A stretch of 25,846 nucleotides of DNA from a virus. Shown piece after piece: positions 6,122 to 13,490 of the stretch. The stretch is from positions 1 to 25,846 of the IMG/VR virus record IMGVR_UViG_3300042691_021874; one strand, written 5' to 3'. The notes under the pieces were generated by a model. It ran no database searches, was not told the origin of the DNA, and worked only from the letters and a program-made list of their open reading frames with translations. How positions within the stretch are numbered: the first letter of the stretch is position 1; each line of letters opens with the position of its first letter. Both the position numbers and the translations under genes were made by a program.

Positions 6122-6693
6122 TATTTTTTTAAAGAATTTAAGTGTTTAACCATCTCGTCTAAAGCGTTTTGAGCACGCTCTTTATCTATTCCACCAACCC
6201 ATTTTTGAATTTCACCATTTTCGGAAACATAGTTTTGATTTCCTTCTGAAAGGATGGATTCAAAATAACTTTTATATTCTTCTATTTGTTTATCAATTTC
6301 AGCATTAAATGTAGAATTAACATAATCTTCCCATTTACCTTCTATTTTAAGGCGGGTTTCAAATTTAGATCTACAATCTAAACATTGCCCATATGATTTA
6401 AAGTAAAATGGATCTAATTGTTTATCCATTACTTGTTTACATTCAGGGCAAAATAAAGGAACTGCTGCTTTTTTAAATTTATCTAATTTAGTAACGTTTT
6501 CTTTAATTCCATCTCGAATAGTCCAAGTTTTTCCACCTTGTTCCCAAACGTCACCTTCTTTGTGTTCTTCTTGTGTTTCACCATTATAACCAATTCCAAC
6601 TGTAGTTCTGTCACCGTGTTTACCTTTAACAAGATTACGGAGACGTTCTACATCTCGTTTTTGAAATTGTTTCTTTAAAACGTTATCTTTCAT
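6121..6693 (-). CDS. Zinc-ribbon phage protein of unknown function
   Basis: This is a 190-residue protein. The basic N-terminus (MKDNVLKKQFQKRDVERLRN, LVKGKHG) is followed by GDVWEQGGKTWTIRDGIKEN. A four-Cys zinc ribbon comes next, with CPEC at 82-85 and CLDC at 104-107. The C-terminal half is helical and charged. I remember this arrangement as a conserved hypothetical protein of T4-like marine phages. Nucleic-acid or protein binding through the ribbon is plausible; there is no catalytic motif. The gene overlaps both neighbours by stop/start fusion (TAATG), so it belongs to the same translationally coupled unit as the nucleotidase and the GAF-like protein. Confidence 0.8.
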   Translation of the reverse strand: MKDNVLKKQFQKRDVERLRNLVKGKHGDRTTVGIGYNGETQEEHKEGDVWEQGGKTWTIRDGIKENVTKLDKFKKAAVPLFCPECKQVMDKQLDPFYFKSYGQCLDCRSKFETRLKIEGKWEDYVNSTFNAEIDKQIEEYKSYFESILSEGNQNYVSENGEIQKWVGGIDKERAQNALDEMVKHLNSLKK

Positions 6694-7226
6694 TAGAGTC
6701 CTAATTGTTTTAGTTGTTCTATTGTAGTAGAATCAGAGGTATGTAAAATTCCTATACCTCCAGCGGCATTCCATCTATCAATAGTATCTGCTCTATCATC
6801 TATAAGTATTCTATTTTTACCTGAAAAATCAGATTTAGATTTAGCAGGTCTAAAATAAATATTTTTCATTCCACTTAAACGTTGAACCCAATCACGTTTT
6901 CCTTCTCTAGATTCTGGGTTGTATGTAGGGGCTGTTAAAATATAGGGTTTATATGGAGAAATATAATTCCATAGTTCTTTTCCTCCAGGTTGCCAATCTA
7001 AATTAGCCCAATATTCATATTCGGATATTCCTTTTTCTTTTAAACTAGTATTAAATAGATTCCAAAATTCATCTCTGCCCTGTGAATCGACATGATGAGT
7101 AGCAACACCTGTTAAATCTTTATAACCTTTATCAAAGTCAACTAATACACCATCCATATCACAAAATATAAGATATTTTGGTTTAATTGCTTCGTATAAA
7201 TCAAGTAAAGTAGGTGTTTTTTTCAT
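6693..7226 (-). CDS. HAD-superfamily 5'(3')-deoxyribonucleotidase-like phosphatase with N-terminal tag
   Basis: This is a 177-residue protein. Residues 1-14 (MKKTPTLLDLYEAI) are tag-like, with LYE as an [L/I]-x-E triplet. The HAD core follows: motif I FCDMDGVLVDFD with nucleophile D23 and acid D25, motif II Thr98 in ILTAP, a Lys around 110, and motif III/IV ILIDDRADTIDRWNAAGG with D143/D144. The substituted cap and the WNAAGGIGILH ending resemble the NT5C/NagD-like deoxyribonucleotidases of phages, which dephosphorylate (d)NMPs. A 3'-phosphatase of nucleic acid ends is an alternative, given the adjacent P-loop kinase gene. The tag suggests the enzyme could be carried in the virion. Confidence 0.85.
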   Translation of the reverse strand: MKKTPTLLDLYEAIKPKYLIFCDMDGVLVDFDKGYKDLTGVATHHVDSQGRDEFWNLFNTSLKEKGISEYEYWANLDWQPGGKELWNYISPYKPYILTAPTYNPESREGKRDWVQRLSGMKNIYFRPAKSKSDFSGKNRILIDDRADTIDRWNAAGGIGILHTSDSTTIEQLKQLGL

Positions 7227-7244
7227 CTTAAAATTTAAATAAAT

Positions 7245-8648
7245 TTACAACATGTCTTTTACTCTTTCAAGTAATTCTTCACTAAAATCAACTCCATGTC
7301 GAAATTTAAATTGTTTTTCTAATCTATCTGTAGGTAAACCCTTATTTTTTAATAAAATATAAGCACCTAAATCAGCATCCATTTCATCATCTTTTGAATA
7401 TGGGCCGGTATGTCCTAAAAGTAAATGGGTTATTTCATGGGCTTCAACAATTTTAAAATCATCTTTATTTAAACCAGAATCAACAAAAGTTTCACCATCA
7501 ATAAAAATTGTTTTATCTTGTGGGTAATAAAAACCATATCCATATTCATCAAAATATGGTTTTAAAGTTCCATAATTTTCATTTTCCTTAAATATAACAG
7601 TAATATTTACCCCAGGTTTAAAACTGCTAGGATACGATATTAAGTCATTTTCTGTTTCTTCTTTTAAAACACCTTCAGTAATAGTATCTGTCCAATTTCT
7701 AAACATCATATTACCTTTTTCATATGCTTCACGTTCAATTTCAGGTAAATCACCTTCCTCGTTTGTATTTTGAGTTGTAATATTACCTAATTTACCATTA
7801 CAATTTTGTTCGTGATGGATCATTTCATGCGCAAATGAACGCATAACATCTTTTGGATGACGATCCATTGTATAAAGCACAATTGATTTTTCATTTGGAT
7901 TGTAGTATGCTGTTTTACCAAAGAAATCCCTAGCATTTTCTACATCATCCTCTATAAATTTAACTTTAGGTAAAGGACGAATATTCATCCCCTTACTTAA
8001 CATATATTGAATTAAAGATGATAACATTGTAGGATAACTAAATTTGCTTGGTTCAGCATACATTACTTCCTGGATAGGGGTTTTAGTAAGGATAGACCAA
8101 ATTTTATCTCTATCTTCATTTGATATTTCAGTAGGTAAATAACGTTGGAACGATTCATACTCACTGTTTAAAACTGCTAATCTAGCATTTGTACCACTTA
8201 CGCGATCTCCTTCTCCTTCACTTTTAATTACAATAGGTTCAAAGTTATCGTATTTTCCTTTTAAACTATCAAATCTTTTTAAATCACCCATATCTTCCTC
8301 TCCTCTAATTCCTACTACAGGAAAATAAAAGCTTGTTGGATCATTCTTAATAATTGAACTTACATCTGTTATAGGGGAAGGATTTTGTGAAATTTGAATT
8401 TCAACATTAGATGGTAAATATTTTTTGTAAATATTCCATATTTGTTCACTTTCTTCTTTTGTAATTCCATCCCTGTCTTTGTGTCCTATCAAAACAATAA
8501 CTTTTGACATTTCGGGACGTTTTGCAACCTCATCAACTAAATAAAAATGACCTAATGTAGGTGGTTTAAAACCACCAGGGATTAAAGCAACACCTTGTTT
8601 AGTTTCCTCTAGTAAAGGTTGTATAAGTGATTTAACTAACGAATTCAT
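7245..8648 (-). CDS. Three-domain protein: nucleotidyltransferase plus two HExxH metallopeptidase modules
   Basis: This is a 467-residue protein starting at the ATG at 8648, inside the end of the kinase gene (17-base overlap). Residues 1-15 (MNSLVKSLIQPLLEE) form a tag with LLE/LEE. Residues 18-175 are a cytidylyltransferase-like Rossmann domain. They carry GGFKPPTLGHF (a (H/T)xGH nucleotide-binding motif, T31-H34) and SGTNAR at 151-156, in the place of the ISSTxxR signature of NMN/pantetheine adenylyltransferases. Residues 205-320 hold the first zincin motif HEMIHHEQN (H274, E275, H278) with Glu303-307 downstream. Residues 345-465 hold a second, HEITHLLLGH (H404, E405, H408, H413) with E422 and D424-D426, like the ImmA/IrrE type. 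Substrates are unknown; NMN or a nucleotide-linked substrate is inferred for domain 1. Confidence 0.85.
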   Translation of the reverse strand: MNSLVKSLIQPLLEETKQGVALIPGGFKPPTLGHFYLVDEVAKRPEMSKVIVLIGHKDRDGITKEESEQIWNIYKKYLPSNVEIQISQNPSPITDVSSIIKNDPTSFYFPVVGIRGEEDMGDLKRFDSLKGKYDNFEPIVIKSEGEGDRVSGTNARLAVLNSEYESFQRYLPTEISNEDRDKIWSILTKTPIQEVMYAEPSKFSYPTMLSSLIQYMLSKGMNIRPLPKVKFIEDDVENARDFFGKTAYYNPNEKSIVLYTMDRHPKDVMRSFAHEMIHHEQNCNGKLGNITTQNTNEEGDLPEIEREAYEKGNMMFRNWTDTITEGVLKEETENDLISYPSSFKPGVNITVIFKENENYGTLKPYFDEYGYGFYYPQDKTIFIDGETFVDSGLNKDDFKIVEAHEITHLLLGHTGPYSKDDEMDADLGAYILLKNKGLPTDRLEKQFKFRHGVDFSEELLERVKDML

Positions 8649-9381
8649 TTACTTTATTTTTTGCTACATCTAATGTATCAAATTCACGTTCTATATTTAG
8701 AAGTGATTTTATTTCTTGATTTGTTTTTTCTTTATCTGCTTTAGCTTTTGCCATTTCCTCCGGTGATTTTTCTTTTCCTTTAGGTTGAGGAAATTGATTA
8801 ATTATCGATTGAACATCAAATGCAGGATCAGCATTTTCCGGATCGTTATTTAAAACAACAATATTATTTCCAAATGATTGTCTGTATAAATCGATATTTT
8901 TTACTACACCCTCCCAGCTTTTTAATACTGCACTTGTAGGTAAACTTCTACCACGTTCAGCATTACGAGTTAAAGAAGTCATAGGTGATACATAAAGTAA
9001 TATCATAAATGTATCGTATCCCATTGCCTCTAAATCTCCTTTTTTCTTAAGTAATGGATTTGAAGCAGCACCTGTACCATCAATTATAATATTTTCTAAA
9101 TTAGATAAAGCTTGAGTTTCTTTTTCTCTGGTTACTACTCTAGCTTTACCCATTAATTTAGCTGCAGTGGAAAGTTCTTCAGGGGACATTGAAGCAAAAT
9201 CTTCTTTACCTAATTCAGTTTTTAATAACTCTTCGTAAACATCATCTACGTTTATTACTTTAAAGCCTTGAAGACCTAATTGATTAAGTATAGTTGTTTT
9301 ACCAGATCCAGCAGGTCCAGCCATAAAAATAGCTTTAGGTTGTCCTTGAACCTCCTTAAGTAATTGAACTAGACTTATCAT
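8632..9381 (-). CDS. P-loop kinase (zeta-toxin/polynucleotide-kinase-like) with N-terminal tag
   Basis: This is a 249-residue protein. Residues 1-12 (MISLVQLLKEVQ) are the tag with LKE. A P-loop kinase core follows immediately, so the tag leaves almost no linker. Walker A is GPAGSGKTT (22-30), with D46/D47 in INVDDVYEELL, a strand-end Walker-B-like IIIDGTG (98-104), and a LID-like basic stretch RNAERGRSLP (139-148). This is typical of the AAA_33/zeta-toxin/polynucleotide-kinase group that phosphorylates small substrates or nucleic-acid 5' ends. Residues 200-249 are a charged helical tail. The target is unknown. It overlaps the nucleotidyltransferase-peptidase gene by 17 bases, suggesting coupled expression. 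Confidence 0.85.
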   Translation of the reverse strand: MISLVQLLKEVQGQPKAIFMAGPAGSGKTTILNQLGLQGFKVINVDDVYEELLKTELGKEDFASMSPEELSTAAKLMGKARVVTREKETQALSNLENIIIDGTGAASNPLLKKKGDLEAMGYDTFMILLYVSPMTSLTRNAERGRSLPTSAVLKSWEGVVKNIDLYRQSFGNNIVVLNNDPENADPAFDVQSIINQFPQPKGKEKSPEEMAKAKADKEKTNQEIKSLLNIEREFDTLDVAKNKVNEFVS

Positions 9382-9392
9382 ACTTATACATA

Positions 9393-10166
9393 TTACAAGT
9401 TTCGTTTAGCTACTGTTCTAAATTCAGTAAATATTGGTGAGTGGGTTGGGTTTTCTAGATCAAATAGACGTTTTACTGTTTTAAAAATATCAATATTTTC
9501 ATCAAATGAGCGGGTCGATTCAACTACTTCCCATCCTTTACCTTGCATTTTGTCTTTTTTGGCTCCACGTTTAGATGATTTTAACCATAAAATACCGTAA
9601 TGATCTATTTTTCTACCAAAACATTCTTCATAACATTGACCATAAACTGCAGTTTGTAATTCATATGTTGTTTGTAATTGGTTTGATGTTTTTAAATCTA
9701 ATAACCATAATTTACCCTCAATTTCTACAATCAAATCACACGTACCAGCTACTTTTAATACATCTGAGAATATATGGACTTCTGTTTCAATTAATGTAGG
9801 TTTAATGGTTTCCCAAAATTCAACAAAACGTAAAAACATTTGCCAAACATCTGGATTATGTTGTGGACGATCTTTGTCATCTAAAAATCTTAATTCTTCT
9901 CCATTCAAATAAGCTTCACACAATTCATGAACTTGAGTACCTTCTTCAGCTGCTTTTTTAACAATATAATCTGAGGCGAATCCAACTTGTTTAAGCCAAT
10001 TTTCAAAAAATTTACCTTTTGGGTAATATCCTAAAACATATGTTACAGATGGATAATATTTTCCATTTCGTCTATAATATCGGGAATCAGGTAATGTTAT
10101 TTGTTGTGCATCGTCTGAAATTTCTAAAATTCGATCATAGGATTTTTTAATGTTCCTTTTTTTCAT
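9393..10166 (-). CDS. RecB/Cas4-like PD-(D/E)XK exonuclease
   Basis: This is a 257-residue protein. Core motifs are GTQVHELCEAY (His80, as in the RecB-type nuclease N-terminal motif), IETEV (E127/E129), AGTCDLIVEIEGKLWLLDLK with D144, D157 and K159 (the D...DxK catalytic triad), and QTAVYGQ (the Q-x3-Y motif). This is the PDDEXK_1/Cas4-Dna2 class. I see no iron-sulfur Cys cluster, so it is the cluster-free phage form. It likely degrades or processes DNA ends in replication or recombination. The gene overlaps the primase by ATGA, which supports a shared replication role. It has no tag at its N-terminus. Confidence 0.85.
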   Translation of the reverse strand: MKKRNIKKSYDRILEISDDAQQITLPDSRYYRRNGKYYPSVTYVLGYYPKGKFFENWLKQVGFASDYIVKKAAEEGTQVHELCEAYLNGEELRFLDDKDRPQHNPDVWQMFLRFVEFWETIKPTLIETEVHIFSDVLKVAGTCDLIVEIEGKLWLLDLKTSNQLQTTYELQTAVYGQCYEECFGRKIDHYGILWLKSSKRGAKKDKMQGKGWEVVESTRSFDENIDIFKTVKRLFDLENPTHSPIFTEFRTVAKRNL

Positions 10167-11092
10167 ATAGTTAAAAGTTTTTTCTCCATCAATTTGTATT
10201 GAGTTAAAGGAGAAACTGTTTGTACTAGTTTAGTAAAGTTTTCAAATCCCATTTCACTTGGATCTTTTCCTTGCATTTCTACGAGGTAAACTTCCTTTCC
10301 AATGTCTAAAAGTTGTTCACAAAAGCCAAGGGCTTGTTTCAAAGCATCTGTATCTAGAGCAATGTATATTTTTTGCACCTTAGAGGTAACTATTTTTTTC
10401 ATTAAATTAGATTGAATATTTTTTCCAAATAATGGAATAGCATTTCTTTTTATTGCCATTGCATCAAATGGACCTTCACACAATATGATTGGTAAATCCC
10501 AATTAATAAACAATTCAAACGGTATTATATCGCGGGACGTTTCAGGGTTACGGTATTTGGTGAAAGCATCTTTTTCGAATGATCTAGCGGTGAAATAATT
10601 TAATTTACCATTGCTATCATATGAAGGAATAACAATCATATTATTATATGGACCTGAATTGCAGTATCCAATGTTATATTTTAAGATATCTTGTTTAGAT
10701 ATGTTTCTTTTTTTAAGATATGCTAGAGCATGCCTTGCAGTAAAATCTTTATTGTTGATAAAAGTTTTAAATTCTTTTGGAAGTTCTAATATATATTGTG
10801 GATTTTCTCCTATATCATCTATAGTAACATTTTTTACTAGTTTTCCAAGTTCTTGAAAATAGGAAGCATCAACTTGAACTTGTTTAAATAAACTTTTAAT
10901 TGTTTTTCCTTTTTTACCACATGCCCAACAAGCCCAAGGGTTATTTCCTTGACTATTTTCTGTAAAATTAACTTCAAGTTTTGGTTTATGGTGATGGCAA
11001 AAAGGGCATGTGTATGCTTGATTACCGCGAGCGGTACGTTTTCCTGTTCCTAAAACAGAATTTACCAAATTAACTAGTAATTCATTTACCAT
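10163..11092 (-). CDS. DnaG-type DNA primase (CHC2-like zinc finger + Toprim)
   Basis: I chose the ATG at 11092 (MVNELLVNLVNSVLG) over a TTG 15 bases upstream, giving 309 residues. A zinc finger has C29/C32 in CPFCHHHKPKLEVNF and C55/C58 in WACWACG. An intermediate domain follows, with the reading YNIGYC, MIVIPSYD and LNYFTARSF typical of DnaG-like primases. The Toprim motifs are ILCEGPFDAMAI (E206) and IYIALDTDA (D247, D249). It makes RNA primers for the lagging strand and would correspond in role to T4 gp61. No helicase gene is in the window. It overlaps the exonuclease gene by four bases (ATGA). Confidence 0.9.
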   Translation of the reverse strand: MVNELLVNLVNSVLGTGKRTARGNQAYTCPFCHHHKPKLEVNFTENSQGNNPWACWACGKKGKTIKSLFKQVQVDASYFQELGKLVKNVTIDDIGENPQYILELPKEFKTFINNKDFTARHALAYLKKRNISKQDILKYNIGYCNSGPYNNMIVIPSYDSNGKLNYFTARSFEKDAFTKYRNPETSRDIIPFELFINWDLPIILCEGPFDAMAIKRNAIPLFGKNIQSNLMKKIVTSKVQKIYIALDTDALKQALGFCEQLLDIGKEVYLVEMQGKDPSEMGFENFTKLVQTVSPLTQYKLMEKKLLTI

Positions 11093-11109
11093 AAATAAAA
11101 GATACAACT

Positions 11110-11565
11110 TTATTCTTGGGTAACAAAGTCTTTTCTATAAAATTTACCTAAAATATTATCGTTAATCCATTCATCTGAGTTTTCTAAAACACCTAATTGG
11201 AACAGATACTTGCATTCATAATATGTTAAGAGTTTTTTATTTGGCACTAAACATAATATTTTACGAGTAAAATCTTTTTGTTTTCCTTGTTTTATTAACT
11301 CAAGTATAGGTTTAGCTGAGCCATAATAGGTTTTCCAATCGGATTCTTTTTGAATGGTTTGGGTAGTTGATTTACGTCCTCTACCAGTTTGTTCAGCTAG
11401 TTCTTTTTTGGTGAGTTTTTTCTTTACATTGTGATATAAAGATTTTTTACCTAAATAGGATTTACCTGAAGGGTCATGTATTGTAATGTAAATAAAACCA
11501 TAAGTGTCTTGAGGGAAATCCTCGATGGATTCTATCCATTTGTCATTGTAAAACCATTTTTCCAT
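11110..11565 (-). CDS. GIY-YIG-like nuclease
   Basis: This is a 151-residue protein. Residues 23-39 carry GFIYITIHDPSGKSYLGKK-type sequence, in which GFIY and YLG correspond to the GIY and YIG strands. Further along are W77 and Y80/Y81 in SDWKTYYGS, R101 in FTRKIL and Glu117 in TYYECKYLF, at the places of the conserved Arg and metal-binding Glu. Free-standing GIY-YIG proteins of this size occur in T4-like phages (homing-type or repair endonucleases). Because it lies in a replication cluster and no intron or intact flanking gene is interrupted here, either a homing or a repair role is possible. Confidence 0.7.
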   Translation of the reverse strand: MEKWFYNDKWIESIEDFPQDTYGFIYITIHDPSGKSYLGKKSLYHNVKKKLTKKELAEQTGRGRKSTTQTIQKESDWKTYYGSAKPILELIKQGKQKDFTRKILCLVPNKKLLTYYECKYLFQLGVLENSDEWINDNILGKFYRKDFVTQE

Positions 11566-11572
11566 AAAAAAT

Positions 11573-12460
11573 TTATAAATCTAAATTAACTAATATTGTT
11601 GTGTCAGTAATTGATGAAAGTGGTAAAGGTTGTGCTAGTTTAGCTACAGCTATAAGTTCATAACTATTGTTATATAAACCTATTGTTGTAACATATGGAT
11701 CAAAATAAGAGCCAGTTGCATAATCATATATTATTCCACTATTTGAACTTCCAGAAACTAAAGTTGGATTTTGTGAAAAATTAAATTCATTTTGTCTAAT
11801 AGTACATTTATATTGAGATTCATATATTGTGACTGTACTTTGGAATGAACAAGTTAAATTAGGAGTAGTAATAAAATTATTTATAAATGATCCACTGGTT
11901 AATATTATTACTCCATGTTCGTAAATTACATTTCCTATATTTGTTGATCCTGATATGATATTTCCTAAACCATCGTCTTGTAATGTTACACTTCCTGAAG
12001 TTAATGTTACAGAAGTAGGTTTTAAGTATTCTCCAAATAAATTTGAAGGAATAGATATTACTCCTATTATATCCCCTGATCCTGTAGGAATATATCTATA
12101 AGTTGGTAAAGTAGTTGAAAGATAATTATAGTAATTTGGAGTATATGCAGGTCCTGTAATAGTACCATCTGTGTTAAAAGAAGCAGTACCAACTAAAGAT
12201 CCTGAGGGGTTAGTTAAATAATTTGAATAATAAAGTTCTTTAACTGAGTGGTATACTAGGGATTTATCTTGAGTATAAATTTGACCTGTTGGGTTTGAAC
12301 CAGATACCCAAAATGGTGAGATTATATTTTGCCCAATATATCTATCAATACCAGCATTTGAAGCAGTTAATTCAAAAGTTCCTTTAAAGGTAAAAGATTT
12401 ATTTACCTCAAAAGGTGAGACAATAACGTCAGAAGTTATGAATGGTTTGAAGATGCTCAT
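11573..12460 (-). CDS. Tail/baseplate-associated structural protein (paralogue A)
   Basis: This 295-residue protein is rich in Ser, Gly, Thr and Tyr beta-strand sequence with SGS repeats. Its C-terminal part from about residue 228 (EFNFSQNPTLVSGSS, then YVTTIGLYNNSYELIAVAKL and a final VNLDL) aligns with the C-terminus of the next protein upstream (12467-13474). The shared domain is familiar from marine phage structural proteins near baseplate genes. A tail-fibre or adhesin-like role is inferred from position and composition. No tag is present. Confidence 0.8.
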   Translation of the reverse strand: MSIFKPFITSDVIVSPFEVNKSFTFKGTFELTASNAGIDRYIGQNIISPFWVSGSNPTGQIYTQDKSLVYHSVKELYYSNYLTNPSGSLVGTASFNTDGTITGPAYTPNYYNYLSTTLPTYRYIPTGSGDIIGVISIPSNLFGEYLKPTSVTLTSGSVTLQDDGLGNIISGSTNIGNVIYEHGVIILTSGSFINNFITTPNLTCSFQSTVTIYESQYKCTIRQNEFNFSQNPTLVSGSSNSGIIYDYATGSYFDPYVTTIGLYNNSYELIAVAKLAQPLPLSSITDTTILVNLDL

Positions 12461-12466
12461 TCATTC

Positions 12467-13474
12467 TTAAAAATCAAGTTTTACTCTAACTAGAGCTTCT
12501 TTTGTAAAATCTTTTAATAATGGTCTTGACATTTTAGCAACTGCTAAAAGTTCATTTGAATCATTATACATTCCCACAGTTGTAACATAAACTTGAGGAG
12601 CGTTTATAAAATTATCGTAAATTACCTCACCTGTAGATCCTGATATAAATGATGGGTTTTCTGAGTAGTTAAATTCACTATTTCTTGCTCTAACAAATAC
12701 ATAATCAGATGTAATAGTTTCCTCTGAGTTTAATGCAAATGAAGCTCCTAAACTAATAGCATTATATAAAGTTTGATTATTTAAACCATCTGAATTGCTT
12801 GAACGGCTAGGTGAAACTTTGATTGATTGTGATATTGCTGAAGGATTTAAAATGATTGTTCCTAAATCTGGGAATACTAGACCATATGAACCTGATCCAG
12901 CTACATACCCACTATTAGCTAAAGATCCTGCTGTGCCATTAGATCCTGAAATCAATTGATAAACACGAGATGAACCTATAAATGTATTTACTGGGTTGTC
13001 TTGGGAATCATCTGTTAAGGTAATTTTTCCACCAGAGCCAGAAAGAGAAATATTTAATGATCCTGGGAAGAGTGATTGTTTATATCTTGCTCTTTCAATA
13101 GATATTACCCAAAAATTAGTTCCTGTTAAAACATTATTACCTTTTCCAAAAGTAAAACTAGCATTTTCATCTTCTAAAATCATTGAACGATATTGTCCAT
13201 ACATTGTTTTAGTATATGAATTACCAGGAACAATTGGATTATATAATTCACTTCCACTTCCTACAGAATCAGCATATACTATATCAAATTGAACTTCTTG
13301 ATCAACAGAAGAAGTATTATATATACTTAAGTAATAGTTTCCTGCTGAACTTGCAACTTGAACAGATGAAGTAAAAAAGGAAGTTAAAGTAGGGGTTCCA
13401 GTTGACCATAAAGTAGAGGTAATTGAATCACTACTTACTACAAAATCTTCAGGATCAAATCTTTTAAATGACAT
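12467..13474 (-). CDS. Tail/baseplate-associated structural protein (paralogue B)
   Basis: This is a 335-residue beta-rich protein. The N-terminus MSFKRFDPEDFVVSSDSITS precedes a Ser/Gly/Thr-rich body. The C-terminal domain from about residue 271 (EFNYSENPSFISGSTG, then YVTTVGMYNDSNELLAVAKM and a final VRVKLDF) is paralogous to the C-terminus of 11573-12460, so the two genes probably arose by duplication followed by divergence of the N-terminal parts. It is separated from paralogue A by 6 bases. Likely a virion protein; exact location unknown. Confidence 0.8.
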   Translation of the reverse strand: MSFKRFDPEDFVVSSDSITSTLWSTGTPTLTSFFTSSVQVASSAGNYYLSIYNTSSVDQEVQFDIVYADSVGSGSELYNPIVPGNSYTKTMYGQYRSMILEDENASFTFGKGNNVLTGTNFWVISIERARYKQSLFPGSLNISLSGSGGKITLTDDSQDNPVNTFIGSSRVYQLISGSNGTAGSLANSGYVAGSGSYGLVFPDLGTIILNPSAISQSIKVSPSRSSNSDGLNNQTLYNAISLGASFALNSEETITSDYVFVRARNSEFNYSENPSFISGSTGEVIYDNFINAPQVYVTTVGMYNDSNELLAVAKMSRPLLKDFTKEALVRVKLDF

Positions 13475-13490
13475 TATATATTAATTTTTA

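Noticed and set aside
11093-11107. TTG start (11107) for the primase
   Set aside because: The ATG at 11092 gives the more usual start MVNELLVNLV; the TTG version would need five extra residues.
12996-13292. Plus-strand ORF of 98 residues
   Set aside because: Shadow of paralogue B; no start context and no recognisable motif.
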